64,000 nucleotides of DNA from NCBI GenBank assembly GCA_004138175.2, contig RYFE02000001.1, positions 124,001 through 188,000 of the forward strand, in the 5' to 3' direction. The translations under genes were made by a program, and so were the position numbers. Below, piece after piece: positions 8,900-17,322 of the stretch. The notes under the pieces are model-generated. The model saw only the letters and a list, made by a program, of their open reading frames with translations, was not told the origin of the DNA and made no database searches. Position 1 is the stretch's first letter. Every line of letters begins with the position of its first letter. Origin of the DNA: Chloroflexales bacterium ZM16-3. GTDB taxonomy: Bacteria > Chloroflexota > Chloroflexia > Chloroflexales > Chloroflexaceae.

Positions 8900-10320
8900 T
8901 GCTCGCCAACCAGCGACACATCGGCCACCAGCGAGTTGTAGTCGTGCCCGTTGGCATAGATCTGCACACCCTGGAGGTAGCGGTAGTCCGGCAGCCACTG
9001 CGGGTCGCGCAGATTAAACCGGAAGGATGTCCACTCGGCCTTCTTAACCTGGTAGTACAGGACATCCTTGTCCTTCACGCGGGGCGGCTGGTCGTTGGAG
9101 TCGGTGTAGATGCACACCACCCGCTGCTGGTCAGGGTCGTCGGGGCTATCCTGGCGTGCGAGGATGCGGATCATCACCGGGCACTCGCTGCCGCGGTCGC
9201 CGATATCTTCGAGCGACTGCTCGATCACGCGGGTCCAGAGCGAGAAGGTCAGGCTGCGGTACTCTGAGATATCAATGCCATTGCCGTCAGGCCCGAGCTG
9301 CTGTCTGATCCCGGTCGTGAATCCGCTGGTCTGACCGCCGACGCGGTAGAACCATGCCGCCGTGCGCCGATCAGACGCGGCGCAGGTGTTATCGACATTG
9401 GGCGGGCGGCAGATCGACGAGAGCCGGAACAAACCCTGCTGCTCGACCGGCAGCGGCGGGGTGCCATAGACCACCCAGCTGTCGGATCGGGCTAGTGCTG
9501 GCTCATCGCTGCGCGTGGTATTGTTATACTCTGTCTCGCTAAACTGCGAGAACCCGCCGTCGCGGATGAGCTCCCATCGCGCGGGCACAGGCATTCCTGG
9601 TGTGCTGGCCTGGTCGATCTCGACGCGCTGGCGGGTACCGAGCACCACGCCTGCCCCCTGCGTATTTTTCACCGTTGCCGTGCCGCTGCGGACGGCCACA
9701 TCGGCGGTGAAGGGCTGGATATCGGCCCCCGGCGTTACCTGCACGAGGCGGCTGGTCGGCTCAATGCTGACGCTGTAGCTTCCGCCCGGTGCGAGGTCGA
9801 GGGTGGCGTTCCCTATCAGTACGCGGAAGCGCACCTGCTGGTAGGGCTGCCCGGCCCGTAGATCGTAGCGCACATAGCCGCCGCTCTGCCGGATGGTTAC
9901 CTCTTGGAACTGATCGCTCCAGCGGGTTGTCTGGAGCGCTTCGAGGCGCAGATCGGCACCGGCCCAGAGGTCGAGTTGGCTCTCGTCGAAGAGCCTAATG
10001 CTGGCGATCTGACCATAGCCAGCTTTGGTGACGGCGCGGACGCTATCGCCCTCGCCAACCATCTGTTGCTCGTAGATTCCCTGGAAGACGCTGCGGTTGG
10101 CGGGCTGCCAGCTCACCCACTCGGCTGGGCCGCGCAGGATCACGGTTGCGTCGCGCTGGTTGGTGGCCGAGAGGTAGAACTGGCGCCCGGTGTAGATCGC
10201 CCAGCCAATCAGGAGCAGAAAGATGCTGAAGAATCCGAGCAGGGTTGTCCAGGCAATGCGCAGCGTGCGCCGCTGGGCCGCGCTATGCAGGCTGCCGGAG
10301 GCGATTTCAGTGTGTTGCAT
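8896..10320 (-). CDS. FecR-like membrane-anchored protein
   Basis: 474 residues. A short cytoplasmic N-terminus is followed by one membrane helix (about 22-44). A FecR-like beta domain (about 60-235) follows; its features are GEGDSVRAVTKAGYGQI, a DLAPGGSYSV stretch and VAVRSGTATVKN. The rest (about 250-474) looks like a secreted carbohydrate-binding-like beta sandwich. FecR domains usually relay envelope signals to ECF sigma factors, but no sigma factor is adjacent and the protein is longer than true FecR. The function is therefore a guess: an envelope or surface-binding protein. The 3' end overlaps acpS by 4 nt. Confidence 0.6.
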   Translation of the reverse strand: MQHTEIASGSLHSAAQRRTLRIAWTTLLGFFSIFLLLIGWAIYTGRQFYLSATNQRDATVILRGPAEWVSWQPANRSVFQGIYEQQMVGEGDSVRAVTKAGYGQIASIRLFDESQLDLWAGADLRLEALQTTRWSDQFQEVTIRQSGGYVRYDLRAGQPYQQVRFRVLIGNATLDLAPGGSYSVSIEPTSRLVQVTPGADIQPFTADVAVRSGTATVKNTQGAGVVLGTRQRVEIDQASTPGMPVPARWELIRDGGFSQFSETEYNNTTRSDEPALARSDSWVVYGTPPLPVEQQGLFRLSSICRPPNVDNTCAASDRRTAAWFYRVGGQTSGFTTGIRQQLGPDGNGIDISEYRSLTFSLWTRVIEQSLEDIGDRGSECPVMIRILARQDSPDDPDQQRVVCIYTDSNDQPPRVKDKDVLYYQVKKAEWTSFRFNLRDPQWLPDYRYLQGVQIYANGHDYNSLVADVSLVGEQ

Positions 10321-10355
10321 AGACCAAGGTTTCAGATGCAGGGTGTCAGGAAGCC

Positions 10356-10730
10356 TTACTTTGAGAGGCTGGTCTTGACAATTCGCCGCTGTAAGTCGAC
10401 GGTCACAGCCGCCACGAGCGGGGCCATCGCGCCGTCGGCTGTTTTGCGCTGGCTGGTGAAGGTGAAGGTGTAGGTGGCTGATCGTGCGTGATGGCCAAGC
10501 TCATTCTCTGCCATGCCCAGGCGCGCGATCAGATCGTGGCAGGGCTGGCGGCCATCGTGCTGTCGCGTAACCTCTGGCTCCACCTCGGCGAGCGTGGGCC
10601 AGCGGGCGGCCACAAATCGCGCTGCCACCTGGCGGGCGGCGGCGAGCTCGCTACTGTCGCGGCGGGCAGGGCCATGGTGCTCATTGCGGCCCGGAGTCCG
10701 TGAGCGGGCGTATGTCTGATACTTATGCAT
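10356..10730 (-). CDS. Small hypothetical protein
   Basis: 124 residues starting MHKYQTYARSR, with a strong GGAGGAGC 6-7 nt upstream of the ATG. The N-terminus is basic. The middle holds an ELAAARQVAARFVAARWP helix, and the C-terminal part (YTFTFTSQRKTADG...VAAVTVDLQRRIVKTSLSK) reads like two beta strands of a small alpha+beta fold. There is no signal peptide or membrane segment. I do not recognise the family. It sits in the same minus-strand run as the peptidase-like and FecR-like genes. An upstream extension to 10784 would run into the palindrome at 10747-10782. Confidence 0.6.
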   Translation of the reverse strand: MHKYQTYARSRTPGRNEHHGPARRDSSELAAARQVAARFVAARWPTLAEVEPEVTRQHDGRQPCHDLIARLGMAENELGHHARSATYTFTFTSQRKTADGAMAPLVAAVTVDLQRRIVKTSLSK

Positions 10731-10746
10731 GGCTTGCTCCTCCGTT

Positions 10747-10782
10747 GGGCCGAAACACTCGCCGGGCGAATGCTTTGGCCCC
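10747..10782. repeat. Imperfect 36-bp palindrome
   Basis: GGGCCGAAACACTCGCC faces GGGCGAATGCTTTGGCCCC, with three mismatches. It lies between the peptidase-like gene stop and the start of the small hypothetical gene, and may terminate or process the upstream message. Confidence 0.55.
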
Positions 10783-10783
10783 A

Positions 10784-11881
10784 CTATACCGGCAGGGCCG
10801 GGTCTCCATAGAGCACAAACTCTAGCAGTGTCTTTGTGTCATCGTTGTCGAGCCGTCCCTGGCGGCGGAGCAGATCGCGGAGCACCGCCGCATGGGCCTC
10901 TCGGACGGCCACGCCGAGGCGCTGGCCGGGTTGACGTAGGGCGATCAGTAGCTGGAGTGCCAGGAGGTCGGACTCGCTGGCCGGCGGGTCGGGGGCTCCG
11001 TATGAGATCCCGACAGTGCCGATGAGGGTGGCACCGGCATTGAGCAGGGCCATCGCCATCGACTGTTCGCCGTTGGTTGTGCTTAGCCTGGCCCCGAAGC
11101 ACGCCTGGGTTATAACTACCGTCCTGTCGAGCTGTAGCCCAGCGAGATCAGCGGGGCGCAGTGCCGGGATGAGTTCGCTATCGTCGGGCGACTGACCATA
11201 CCAGGCCGCGCTGCCCGTCACGCCGTGCAGGTTACAGTAGATCCGCCGCGCTTCGGCGAGCCGCTGGCGGTCGATCATCCCCGCCCGCAGGGGCGGTGCC
11301 AGCAGCACGTTCTCAGCAGGCTCGCCAGCTGCGGCGAAGACCTCGGTCGAGACAGCGGCCCAGCGGGCCGTGCTGATCCCAAGGGCCAGCCCCTGCGGTT
11401 GCGGCCCGGCGCGGTGGGCTTTGGCCGTCAGCGACAGCAGATGGGTCAGGCTGGGATGGTTGTCGGCACCCGAGTCGGGCGTGCGGCCCACCGGCCAGTG
11501 CGTCAGCAGATCCTGAGCGTTGGCCATACCGTAGGCAGAGTCGCTCAAGATCGGGCCGTCGCGGTCGCGCATCGGGTTTGGCATGACGCCGAAGGGCACC
11601 GTCTCGGGGCCACCGATCACCCACAGGCTGTCTATCATTATACCATTGTGCTCTCGAAGGGCGCGCTCGATTGTGGCGAGCTGTGTGGTGAGCGCTGCGG
11701 GCGTGAGGGGGGACGGGGCGACGCCGAGCTCTGGCATGCCGTCCTCGGGATCATAGGCCAGTGTGGCGACTCCGGCGTCCGCGCGGGCTGCCAGCGCATC
11801 GTCGAGGGCGGAAGATAATGTATCGTATGTCTGGCTGTAGTGCTGCCGAAGTCGGCGGCGCGGAGTCAGGGCCAGGTGCAT
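10784..11881 (-). CDS. Caspase-fold (clan CD, C25/CHAT-like) peptidase domain protein
   Basis: 365 residues, starting MHLALTPRRR at an ATG that overlaps the ROK kinase stop (TGATG). The N-terminal part resembles the region before the protease core in C25 (gingipain) proteins: SLWVIGGPETVPFG and DSAYG, then VGRTPDSGADN. The putative catalytic His is in YCNLHGV and the Cys in VITQACFGA, spaced as in clan CD peptidases. The close FVLYGDPALP is also typical of C25/CHAT proteins. There is no signal peptide, so it is predicted cytoplasmic. The substrate is unknown. It is linked tightly to a sugar-kinase-like gene and is not part of a recognisable CHAT-TPR defence operon. Confidence 0.65.
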   Translation of the reverse strand: MHLALTPRRRLRQHYSQTYDTLSSALDDALAARADAGVATLAYDPEDGMPELGVAPSPLTPAALTTQLATIERALREHNGIMIDSLWVIGGPETVPFGVMPNPMRDRDGPILSDSAYGMANAQDLLTHWPVGRTPDSGADNHPSLTHLLSLTAKAHRAGPQPQGLALGISTARWAAVSTEVFAAAGEPAENVLLAPPLRAGMIDRQRLAEARRIYCNLHGVTGSAAWYGQSPDDSELIPALRPADLAGLQLDRTVVITQACFGARLSTTNGEQSMAMALLNAGATLIGTVGISYGAPDPPASESDLLALQLLIALRQPGQRLGVAVREAHAAVLRDLLRRQGRLDNDDTKTLLEFVLYGDPALPV

Positions 11882-12819
11882 CAGTGGGCCTCGGCAGCGG
11901 CCAACATCAGCGCGGCGGCCCCGAGCACTTCGGCCCGCTCGCCGAGGCTCGCCGGGAGAATTGGCACCTCGCGGTAGAGGTCGACGATCACTCGCTCGTA
12001 GGCGATCGTGCGGGCGCGGGCGAGCAGATCGGGGTTCTCCAGGGCCACGCTGCCGCCGACGAGCATGATCTCGGGGCTGAAGATATGCAGGATCGAGGCG
12101 AATCCCAGGCCAAGCAGGTGCGCCTCCCGATCCATCAGGCTGCGGGCCAGATCGTCGCCGGCGGCGGCAGCATGGGCCACATGGGCGGCCGTCACCGTCT
12201 GTGGGGCGGCCATGGCGTGCAGGGTACTGTCGGGGCGCGCGGGCATTGCGGCGGCGGCCGCAGCGGCTAGGCCAGAGCCCGAGGCCAGTTCCTCCCAGCG
12301 CAGGCTGTGCTCGGCATCGAGGAAGATCGAGCCTAGTTCGGCGGCGGCCCCAAGGCGGCCAAGAAGCAGCTTTCCGTCCATGATCACCCCGCCGCCGATG
12401 CCCGTGCTTATGGTCAGGTACACCATATGGCGGGTGCCAACCCCCGCGCCAAACCGCCATTCGCCGAGTGCGGCGACGTTGGCGTCGTTGCCGATCACCA
12501 CGGGCAGCCCGGTCGGCACTGCCAGCGAGTCGCGCAGCTGGATACGATACCAGCCGGGCATATTCGGCGGCGCGTAGACCATGCCCGTCTCGGGGTTGAG
12601 CGGGCCGGGCGCGCCTACGCCGATGCCGAGCAAGGTGCCGTCGGCAGGCAGCGCTGCGCGCACATGGCCGATCAGGTCGAGCATGCGAGCGATCACCGCG
12701 TGCGGGCCATCCTCAACGAACGTTCGCGTGCGCTCGTGTGCGATGATCGTCCCGTCAGCGGTGATCAGGGCTGCGCGAAGCTGTGTGCCGCCAATATCGG
12801 CACCAATAACGTGCTTCAT
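11881..12819 (-). CDS. ROK-family kinase/regulator-like protein
   Basis: 312 residues starting MKHVIGADIGGTQLRAAL. It has the ASKHA phosphate motif DIGGT, GVGAPGPLN, the catalytic GNDANVAALGE and STGIGGGVI. ROK kinases usually carry a zinc motif of the CxCGxxGC type after GExGH; here that stretch reads AELGSIFLDAEHSLRWEELASG and has no Cys. A glucokinase- or N-acetylhexosamine-kinase-like activity is plausible but unproven. The start at 12819 was preferred over 12825 because TACAAT (12831-12826 on this strand) abuts the upper ATG. Transcription would then begin near 12819, giving a leaderless message. Confidence 0.8.
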   Translation of the reverse strand: MKHVIGADIGGTQLRAALITADGTIIAHERTRTFVEDGPHAVIARMLDLIGHVRAALPADGTLLGIGVGAPGPLNPETGMVYAPPNMPGWYRIQLRDSLAVPTGLPVVIGNDANVAALGEWRFGAGVGTRHMVYLTISTGIGGGVIMDGKLLLGRLGAAAELGSIFLDAEHSLRWEELASGSGLAAAAAAAMPARPDSTLHAMAAPQTVTAAHVAHAAAAGDDLARSLMDREAHLLGLGFASILHIFSPEIMLVGGSVALENPDLLARARTIAYERVIVDLYREVPILPASLGERAEVLGAAALMLAAAEAH

Positions 12820-12848
12820 GGGCATATTGTAGCATGATCGGGCGAAAA

Positions 12849-12870
12849 AACACTTGACAGCACAAGTGTT
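12849..12870. promoter_or_regulatory. 22-bp palindromic operator candidate between lexA and the ROK gene
   Basis: AACACTTG and CAAGTGTT form a perfect inverted repeat with a 6-nt spacer. It covers the lexA -35 box and lies about 20 bp upstream of the ROK -10 box, well placed for LexA autoregulation. The binding protein is inferred. Confidence 0.55.
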
Positions 12871-12883
12871 TGCTTGCTATAAT
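12854..12883 (+). promoter_or_regulatory. lexA promoter
   Basis: TTGACA (12854-12859) and TATAAT (12878-12883), both consensus, are 18 nt apart. The predicted start near 12890 gives a leader of about 140 nt. Confidence 0.75.
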
Positions 12884-12891
12884 GATCGCCA

Positions 12892-12916
12892 CATACGTTC
12901 TGCCCCACCACGTATG
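12892..12916. promoter_or_regulatory. Second inverted repeat at the lexA transcription start
   Basis: CATACGT and ACGTATG are separated by 11 nt and begin at the predicted transcription start. This could be a second operator or a leader hairpin. Confidence 0.4.
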
Positions 12917-13031
12917 GGCTGTGGTCTGTGGGGTTATCTTGAATGTAGACACTCGCGCCTAGGGCAGAGTTCGTCTAGGGTATGCGTCGCCGCTGGCCGT
13001 TTTGGCTGCGGCCAATGAAAGGACAGGGGCT

Positions 13032-13685
13032 ATGCGAACTGCTGATGGTCTTTCCGTTCGTCAGGAAAAAATTCTGCACTATATCGAGGAGTTCTTCGGG
13101 AAGAAGGGCTACTGGCCGGCGATCCGCGACATCCAGACCGATCTGAAGATCTCGTCCACCTCGGTGGTCGCCTACAACTTGAAGGCACTCCAGGACAAGG
13201 GCAAAATCAATCGTCAGGGCAAGGTTTCGCGCGGGATCACGCTGCCCAACACGCTGACCCCGGCCCTGATCAACCCGTCCTATCAGGTTCCGCTACTCGG
13301 CACCATCACCGCCGGCCAGCCTCTGCCCGACCCGGAGCAGGTAGATGTCAGCGCGGCCGAGAAGGTTGATGTGCCGCCGGATCTTGCCACCGCCGACAAG
13401 CTCAAGGATGTCTACGCACTGAAGGTGCGCGGCCTGTCGATGATTGATGCCTTGATCGACGACGGTGATATTGTGCTGCTGCGCCGCCAGGAGACGGCCA
13501 ACAACGGCGATATGGTTGCGGCGATGCTGGTGGAGGAGAATGCAGTCACCCTGAAGAAGTTCTATCACGAGGGGCTGCGTATCCGCCTCCAGCCGGCGAA
13601 TAGCACGATGCAGCCGATCTTCACGACTTCCGACAATGTACGCATCCAGGGGCGTGTCGTCGGCGTGCTGCGCTCGCTCTTCTAG
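13032..13685 (+). CDS. lexA: LexA repressor
   Basis: 217 residues. The N-terminal winged helix (about 5-70) includes GYWPAIRDIQ and the recognition region ISSTSVVAYNLKAL. The C-terminal S24 peptidase domain has the self-cleavage bond Ala94-Gly95 in TITAGQP, nucleophile Ser136 in VRGLSMIDALI and general base Lys175 in VTLKKF. LexA represses SOS genes until RecA filaments trigger cleavage. The recognition helix differs from E. coli LexA, as expected for another operator. ATG 13032 was chosen because AAAGGACAG precedes it; an upstream ATG/GTG frame is open to 13002. Palindromes in the promoter suggest autoregulation. Confidence 0.95.
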   Translation: MRTADGLSVRQEKILHYIEEFFGKKGYWPAIRDIQTDLKISSTSVVAYNLKALQDKGKINRQGKVSRGITLPNTLTPALINPSYQVPLLGTITAGQPLPDPEQVDVSAAEKVDVPPDLATADKLKDVYALKVRGLSMIDALIDDGDIVLLRRQETANNGDMVAAMLVEENAVTLKKFYHEGLRIRLQPANSTMQPIFTTSDNVRIQGRVVGVLRSLF

Positions 13686-13693
13686 GCGCTCAC

Positions 13694-13727
13694 CAGTCTG
13701 GGCGCAGCGCGTGCTGCGCCCAGACTG
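13694..13727. terminator. Bidirectional hairpin between lexA and the ABC ATPase gene
   Basis: Perfect 15-bp arms (CAGTCTGGGCGCAGC and its complement) with a 4-nt loop separate two convergent genes. It lacks a long T-tract. Confidence 0.65.
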
Positions 13728-13732
13728 CAACG

Positions 13733-14743
13733 TCACGCCGCAGTGAGGCGTAAGAACAACTCCTCAAGGCTCTCTACCTGGGTGCCGAACTCGCTTACCG
13801 CGACACCCTTCGCCATCAGGTAGGCCAGCAGCGCCGCCTGCTGATCCTCATCTACCGCCTCTGTCTCAATGAGGATAACCTGTGGGTCTGTTGGGTCAGC
13901 GATCAGCCTGCGGATCGGCGGCAGCCCTGCTGGTCGCTCGGCCACATCATCGGTCGCCTGCTCCTCTTCGCCCGCATCTGCCTTCTTCGCCTCATTCATC
14001 AACATCCGTAGCGCCGACTCGGCTTGCCGCCGATCCCGCAGAACCTTCATGCGGAGCTTTGCGTTGCCCTGGAGTTGCTGTCGCACTGTCTCGACCGAGC
14101 CGCTCACCACCATCTTCCCGCGCTCGATGATCCCGATTTCGTTACAGATCTCTGCGAGTTCGCTCAGAATATGTGAACTGAGCAGTACGGTCTTACCCAT
14201 CTCGCGCAGCGTACGTAGCAGCTCGCGCAGCTCCACGCGCGCCCGTGGGTCAAGCCCGCTGGCCGGCTCGTCGAGCAGCAGCACAGGCGGGTTGTGTACC
14301 AGGGCGTGTGCGAGCGAGAGCCGCTGCTGCATGCCGCGTGAGAGATTCTGCACGAAGGCGTCGCGCTTTTCGGTTAGCCCGACCAGATCGAGCAGCTGCC
14401 TTACCGTATTTTGGCGCTCGGCGGCGGCCATCCCATAGCAGCGGGCGAAGAAGTCGAGGTACTCTCGAACGCGCAGGTCATCATAGACGCCTGAGACATC
14501 GGGCATATAGCCGACCAGGCGTTGGGCACTGCCGACGCTCTGGGGCTGGCCCATAAGACGTACCTCGCCGGAGCTGGGCGCGAGCAGACCAGCGAGCAGG
14601 CGCAGCGTTGTCGTCTTTCCGGCACCGTTTGGCCCGATGAATCCGTAGATGCTGCCCTCTTGTACCGTCAGGTTGAGGTTGTCGAGAGCGATCTCCCGGC
14701 CGTAGCGCCGGGTTAGATGAAGAGTCTCGATGGCCGGGGGCAT
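13733..14743 (-). CDS. ABC transporter ATP-binding protein (CcmA/DrrA type)
   Basis: 336 residues. Walker A GPNGAGKTT, the signature LSRGMQQRL and Walker B LLLDEPASGLD are intact, and SSHILSELAEICNEIG forms the switch region. The C-terminal 120 residues are an extra domain with a charged segment (MNEAKKADAGEEEQATDD) and a closing ESLEELFLRLTAA, as in ATPases of ABC-2 exporters. No permease gene is next to it: the 3' neighbour is convergent lexA. The start at 14743 (MPPAIETL) has AGAAGGA upstream; the extension to 14800 was rejected. The 43-residue membrane peptide upstream may be cotranscribed. Confidence 0.88.
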   Translation of the reverse strand: MPPAIETLHLTRRYGREIALDNLNLTVQEGSIYGFIGPNGAGKTTTLRLLAGLLAPSSGEVRLMGQPQSVGSAQRLVGYMPDVSGVYDDLRVREYLDFFARCYGMAAAERQNTVRQLLDLVGLTEKRDAFVQNLSRGMQQRLSLAHALVHNPPVLLLDEPASGLDPRARVELRELLRTLREMGKTVLLSSHILSELAEICNEIGIIERGKMVVSGSVETVRQQLQGNAKLRMKVLRDRRQAESALRMLMNEAKKADAGEEEQATDDVAERPAGLPPIRRLIADPTDPQVILIETEAVDEDQQAALLAYLMAKGVAVSEFGTQVESLEELFLRLTAA

Positions 14744-14881
14744 GGGCTCAATCCTTCTGAAGGCTGGCACTTGTGGGCAAAGCAATCGGCGCGGCCACAT
14801 ATTGGAGTGGCCGCGCCGAAGAGGAGGTGCCCTATCATCGCGAACGCCGATAGAACTTTATGCGGGCGGGAACCTGTCGGA

Positions 14882-15013
14882 TCAGCGACGGCGGCGCAGA
14901 CGCTCAACGTCGTCGATACGGACGCGAACCGGGGTCGGCTCGACCTTGAGCAGCGTGGCAGCAGCCGCGAGAGCCAGTAACATGGCGAGAACGATAACGA
15001 GGAGCAGGATCAT
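14882..15013 (-). CDS. Small single-span membrane protein (43 residues)
   Basis: An open frame from ATG 15013 to TGA 14882, with AAAGGAA about 9 nt upstream of the start. Residues 1-23 form a very hydrophobic helix (MILLLVIVLAMLLALAAAAT...). A cytoplasmic-looking tail PTPVRVRIDDVERLRRRR follows, with seven positive charges in the last 14 residues. It lies about 140 nt upstream of the ABC ATPase on the same strand. The function is unknown; a small membrane accessory peptide is the simplest reading. Coding status is inferred from the ribosome site and amino-acid composition. Confidence 0.6.
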   Translation of the reverse strand: MILLLVIVLAMLLALAAAATLLKVEPTPVRVRIDDVERLRRRR

Positions 15014-15436
15014 GGCGGGGTTCCTTTCCGCGGTTTATGCTACGCCAGGCTCATCGAAACGGGTCGGCGAAGATGGTACCTATAGTATAGCGAAAAATAA
15101 TTACGCCGTCCATACCAGTTTGGTGAGAATTCCGTCAAGGATGCTCGGGTCACGCCCTGGTGCGCGATGTGCGATGTTTGCAAAACATAATTCAAGGTGC
15201 TATACTACGAGGCGGGTAGCAAAGGGGTGCGAGCCGCATGTGCGTGCCTTCGCCCTAAACTACGAGGCAATGTTTTGGCTGGATCGTGCGGACGACAGTC
15301 TCATCAGAATGTTCAGGAACGCTCATAATGAACACTTTGTGAGTTCTGATTCCTGAAATCGCTGCTCACCTGCGGTCGTGTCGGCCTTTCCGGCCTTCTC
15401 GCTGGTGGTATCAAGCAGTCTGTGGCGTGTGTTTGT
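15014..15436. other. Intergenic region upstream of nusA
   Basis: I see no convincing gene here. The usual rimP is absent. The stretch holds the promoter at 15177-15206 and, near 15300-15356, an imperfect inverted repeat built on TCAGAATGTTCAGG and its near complement. Confidence 0.5.
15177..15206 (+). promoter_or_regulatory. Putative promoter of the nusA operon
   Basis: TTTGCA (15177-15182) and TATACT (15201-15206) are 18 nt apart, about 280 nt before the nusA ATG. They resemble the promoters at 1726-1755 and 23973-24002. Confidence 0.5.
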
Positions 15437-15461
15437 GAAAAGTGGGTATCCCCCACTTTTC
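15437..15461 (+). terminator. Hairpin (possible attenuator) 25 nt before nusA
   Basis: A perfect 10-bp stem GAAAAGTGGG/CCCACTTTTC with a 5-nt loop is followed by TTGTTGTTG. It lies inside the nusA leader, 24 nt before the start codon, so it must be read through or regulated for the operon to be expressed from the upstream promoter. Confidence 0.6.
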
Positions 15462-15485
15462 TTGTTGTTGTAGGCGAGTGAGGGT

Positions 15486-16811
15486 ATGAAGAGCGATTTT
15501 TATACAGCGATCTCACAGATTGCGGCGGAGCGTGGCATCCCAAAAGAGGCGATCATTGATGTCATGGAGAAGGCGCTGATCACCGCCTACAAGCGCACGC
15601 TTGGCAATAACCCGCCGCCGATGGAAGTGACGGTAAAGCTTGACTCGCAGACGGGGTCGGCGAGGGTGTTCGCTGAGAAGCAGGTGGTCGATGAAGTCTA
15701 TGATGATCGCTTTGAGGTTGAGCTGACGGACGCGCAACAGGTTCGTCCCGATGTTCAGATCGGCGAGACGGTGATCATGGAGAGCACGCCCAACGACTTC
15801 GGGCGGATCGCCGCGCAGACGGCCAAGCAGGTTGTTCTACAGGGGATCAAAGAGGTCGAGCGCGAGTATATCTATGGCGAGTATATGGATCGCGAGGGCG
15901 AGCTGATCACCGCCACGGTGCAGCGGATCGCCAAGGGGAATGTGATCCTGGAGATGGGTAAGGCCGAGGCGATCTTGCCGCCGAAGGAGCAGGTCGATAA
16001 CGATCGCTACTACCACGGGCAGCGCCTGAAGGTCTACCTGATGGAGATCCGTAAAGAGGATCGCGGCCCGCGGCTTATCGCCTCACGCTCCCATAAGAAC
16101 CTGATCGTGCGCCTCTTCGAGATGGAGGTGCCCGAGATCTTCAACGGCACGGTGGAGATCAAGTCGATCGCCCGCGAGCCCGGCCTGCGCACGAAGGTGG
16201 CGGTGGCTGCGCGACAGGAGGGTATCGACCCGGTTGGCTCCTGTGTGGGTATGCGTGGCATTCGCATCCAGAATATTGTTAATGAGCTGAATGGCGAGAA
16301 GATCGATGTCGTCCAGTGGTCATCAGATCCCAAGGATCTGATCGCTAATGCGCTCTCGCCGGCCCAGGTCGTTGAGGTTCATCTGGATGAGGACGACCAT
16401 GTGGCGCTGGTGATTGTGCCGGATAAGCAACTCTCGCTGGCGATCGGAAAAGAGGGCCAGAATGTGCGTCTGGCGGCTAAGCTCTCGGGCTGGCGCATCG
16501 ATATCAAGAGCGCCACGGCGCTGCTTGAGGAGGAGCGGGCATCCGCTGAGGTGCGCGGCTATGCCGAGGCTGAGGCGATGGCAACTGAGGTTGAGCTGAC
16601 GAACGCCCGCGTCGAGTCGCGTAAGGTGCAGCCGAATGGGATGATCGTCTACCAGAAGGCTTCGTATGGCCCGCTTGGCAACGATCTGGTCGGTGATTCG
16701 GTGCAGCTGCGGGCGACCTCGCAGAAAATCTATATCTACTATCAAGATCGGCTGATCGCCTCGTATATCCTGGTGGAGGCTGAGGATAAGGCTGAGGCAG
16801 AAGAGGTTTAG
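15486..16811 (+). CDS. nusA: Transcription termination/antitermination factor NusA
   Basis: 441 residues. The N-terminal RNA-polymerase-binding domain (about 1-125) is followed by an S1 domain (about 135-200) and two KH domains ([13 protein letters not shown]-like GxxG loop near 255; [18 protein letters not shown] near 320). The C-terminal 90 residues are an extra segment without the E. coli acidic repeats. NusA binds elongating RNA polymerase and modulates pausing, termination and antitermination. It heads the conserved nusA-ylxR-infB-rbfA-truB order. The ATG at 15486 has GAGTGAGGG upstream. Confidence 0.97.
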   Translation: MKSDFYTAISQIAAERGIPKEAIIDVMEKALITAYKRTLGNNPPPMEVTVKLDSQTGSARVFAEKQVVDEVYDDRFEVELTDAQQVRPDVQIGETVIMESTPNDFGRIAAQTAKQVVLQGIKEVEREYIYGEYMDREGELITATVQRIAKGNVILEMGKAEAILPPKEQVDNDRYYHGQRLKVYLMEIRKEDRGPRLIASRSHKNLIVRLFEMEVPEIFNGTVEIKSIAREPGLRTKVAVAARQEGIDPVGSCVGMRGIRIQNIVNELNGEKIDVVQWSSDPKDLIANALSPAQVVEVHLDEDDHVALVIVPDKQLSLAIGKEGQNVRLAAKLSGWRIDIKSATALLEEERASAEVRGYAEAEAMATEVELTNARVESRKVQPNGMIVYQKASYGPLGNDLVGDSVQLRATSQKIYIYYQDRLIASYILVEAEDKAEAEEV

Positions 16812-16856
16812 GCTGGGTGCCGCCGCACGATGAGCGCTGGTGGCTGAAGGAGCGGT

Positions 16857-17222
16857 ATGGCAAAGGCGGGCGAAAGCCAGGGGGCCGGGCGAGTGAAGCA
16901 TGTGCCACAGCGTACCTGTGTCGCTTGCCGCCGCACCGATGCGAAACGTGGGCTCATCCGGCTGGTGCGAACCCCAGAGGGGCTCGCCGAGGTTGACCTT
17001 ACCGGGAAGCGTAACGGGCGCGGTGCCTACCTGTGCCATACCGTATCTTGCTGGGAGGTGGCGATCAAGCGCCACGCCCTGGAGCGAGCGCTACGTGTCG
17101 GGCCACTCTCTGCTGAGAATCAGCGCGACCTGCTGGCGTATATTCGTGGGTTAGATGGAGCCGAAGATCCTCGATCTGATGCTCATGCTGTTGATATGCC
17201 GCCGCACGATGTCAGGGTCTGA
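16857..17222 (+). CDS. ylxR: YlxR-family nucleic-acid-binding protein
   Basis: 121 residues. The conserved family core is present: RTCVACRRTDAKRGLIRLVR near the start and GRGAYLCHTVSCW in the middle, with the Cys and Arg positions of the YlxR/RnpM fold. In other bacteria the protein binds RNA, and RNase P RNA has been reported as a ligand. Its place between nusA and infB is the usual one. The last 25 residues are variable. Start ATG 16857 follows GAAGGAGCGGT. Confidence 0.9.
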   Translation: MAKAGESQGAGRVKHVPQRTCVACRRTDAKRGLIRLVRTPEGLAEVDLTGKRNGRGAYLCHTVSCWEVAIKRHALERALRVGPLSAENQRDLLAYIRGLDGAEDPRSDAHAVDMPPHDVRV

Positions 17223-17322
17223 TGTGTTACCTCATGCGTGATCCGTTGCTTGTAGGGCACGGTTCGTCTGCAATTGTCTCATGCGCCTGGCGTCGCGCGT
17301 TAGAACGAGAAAGGAAGTTTCA

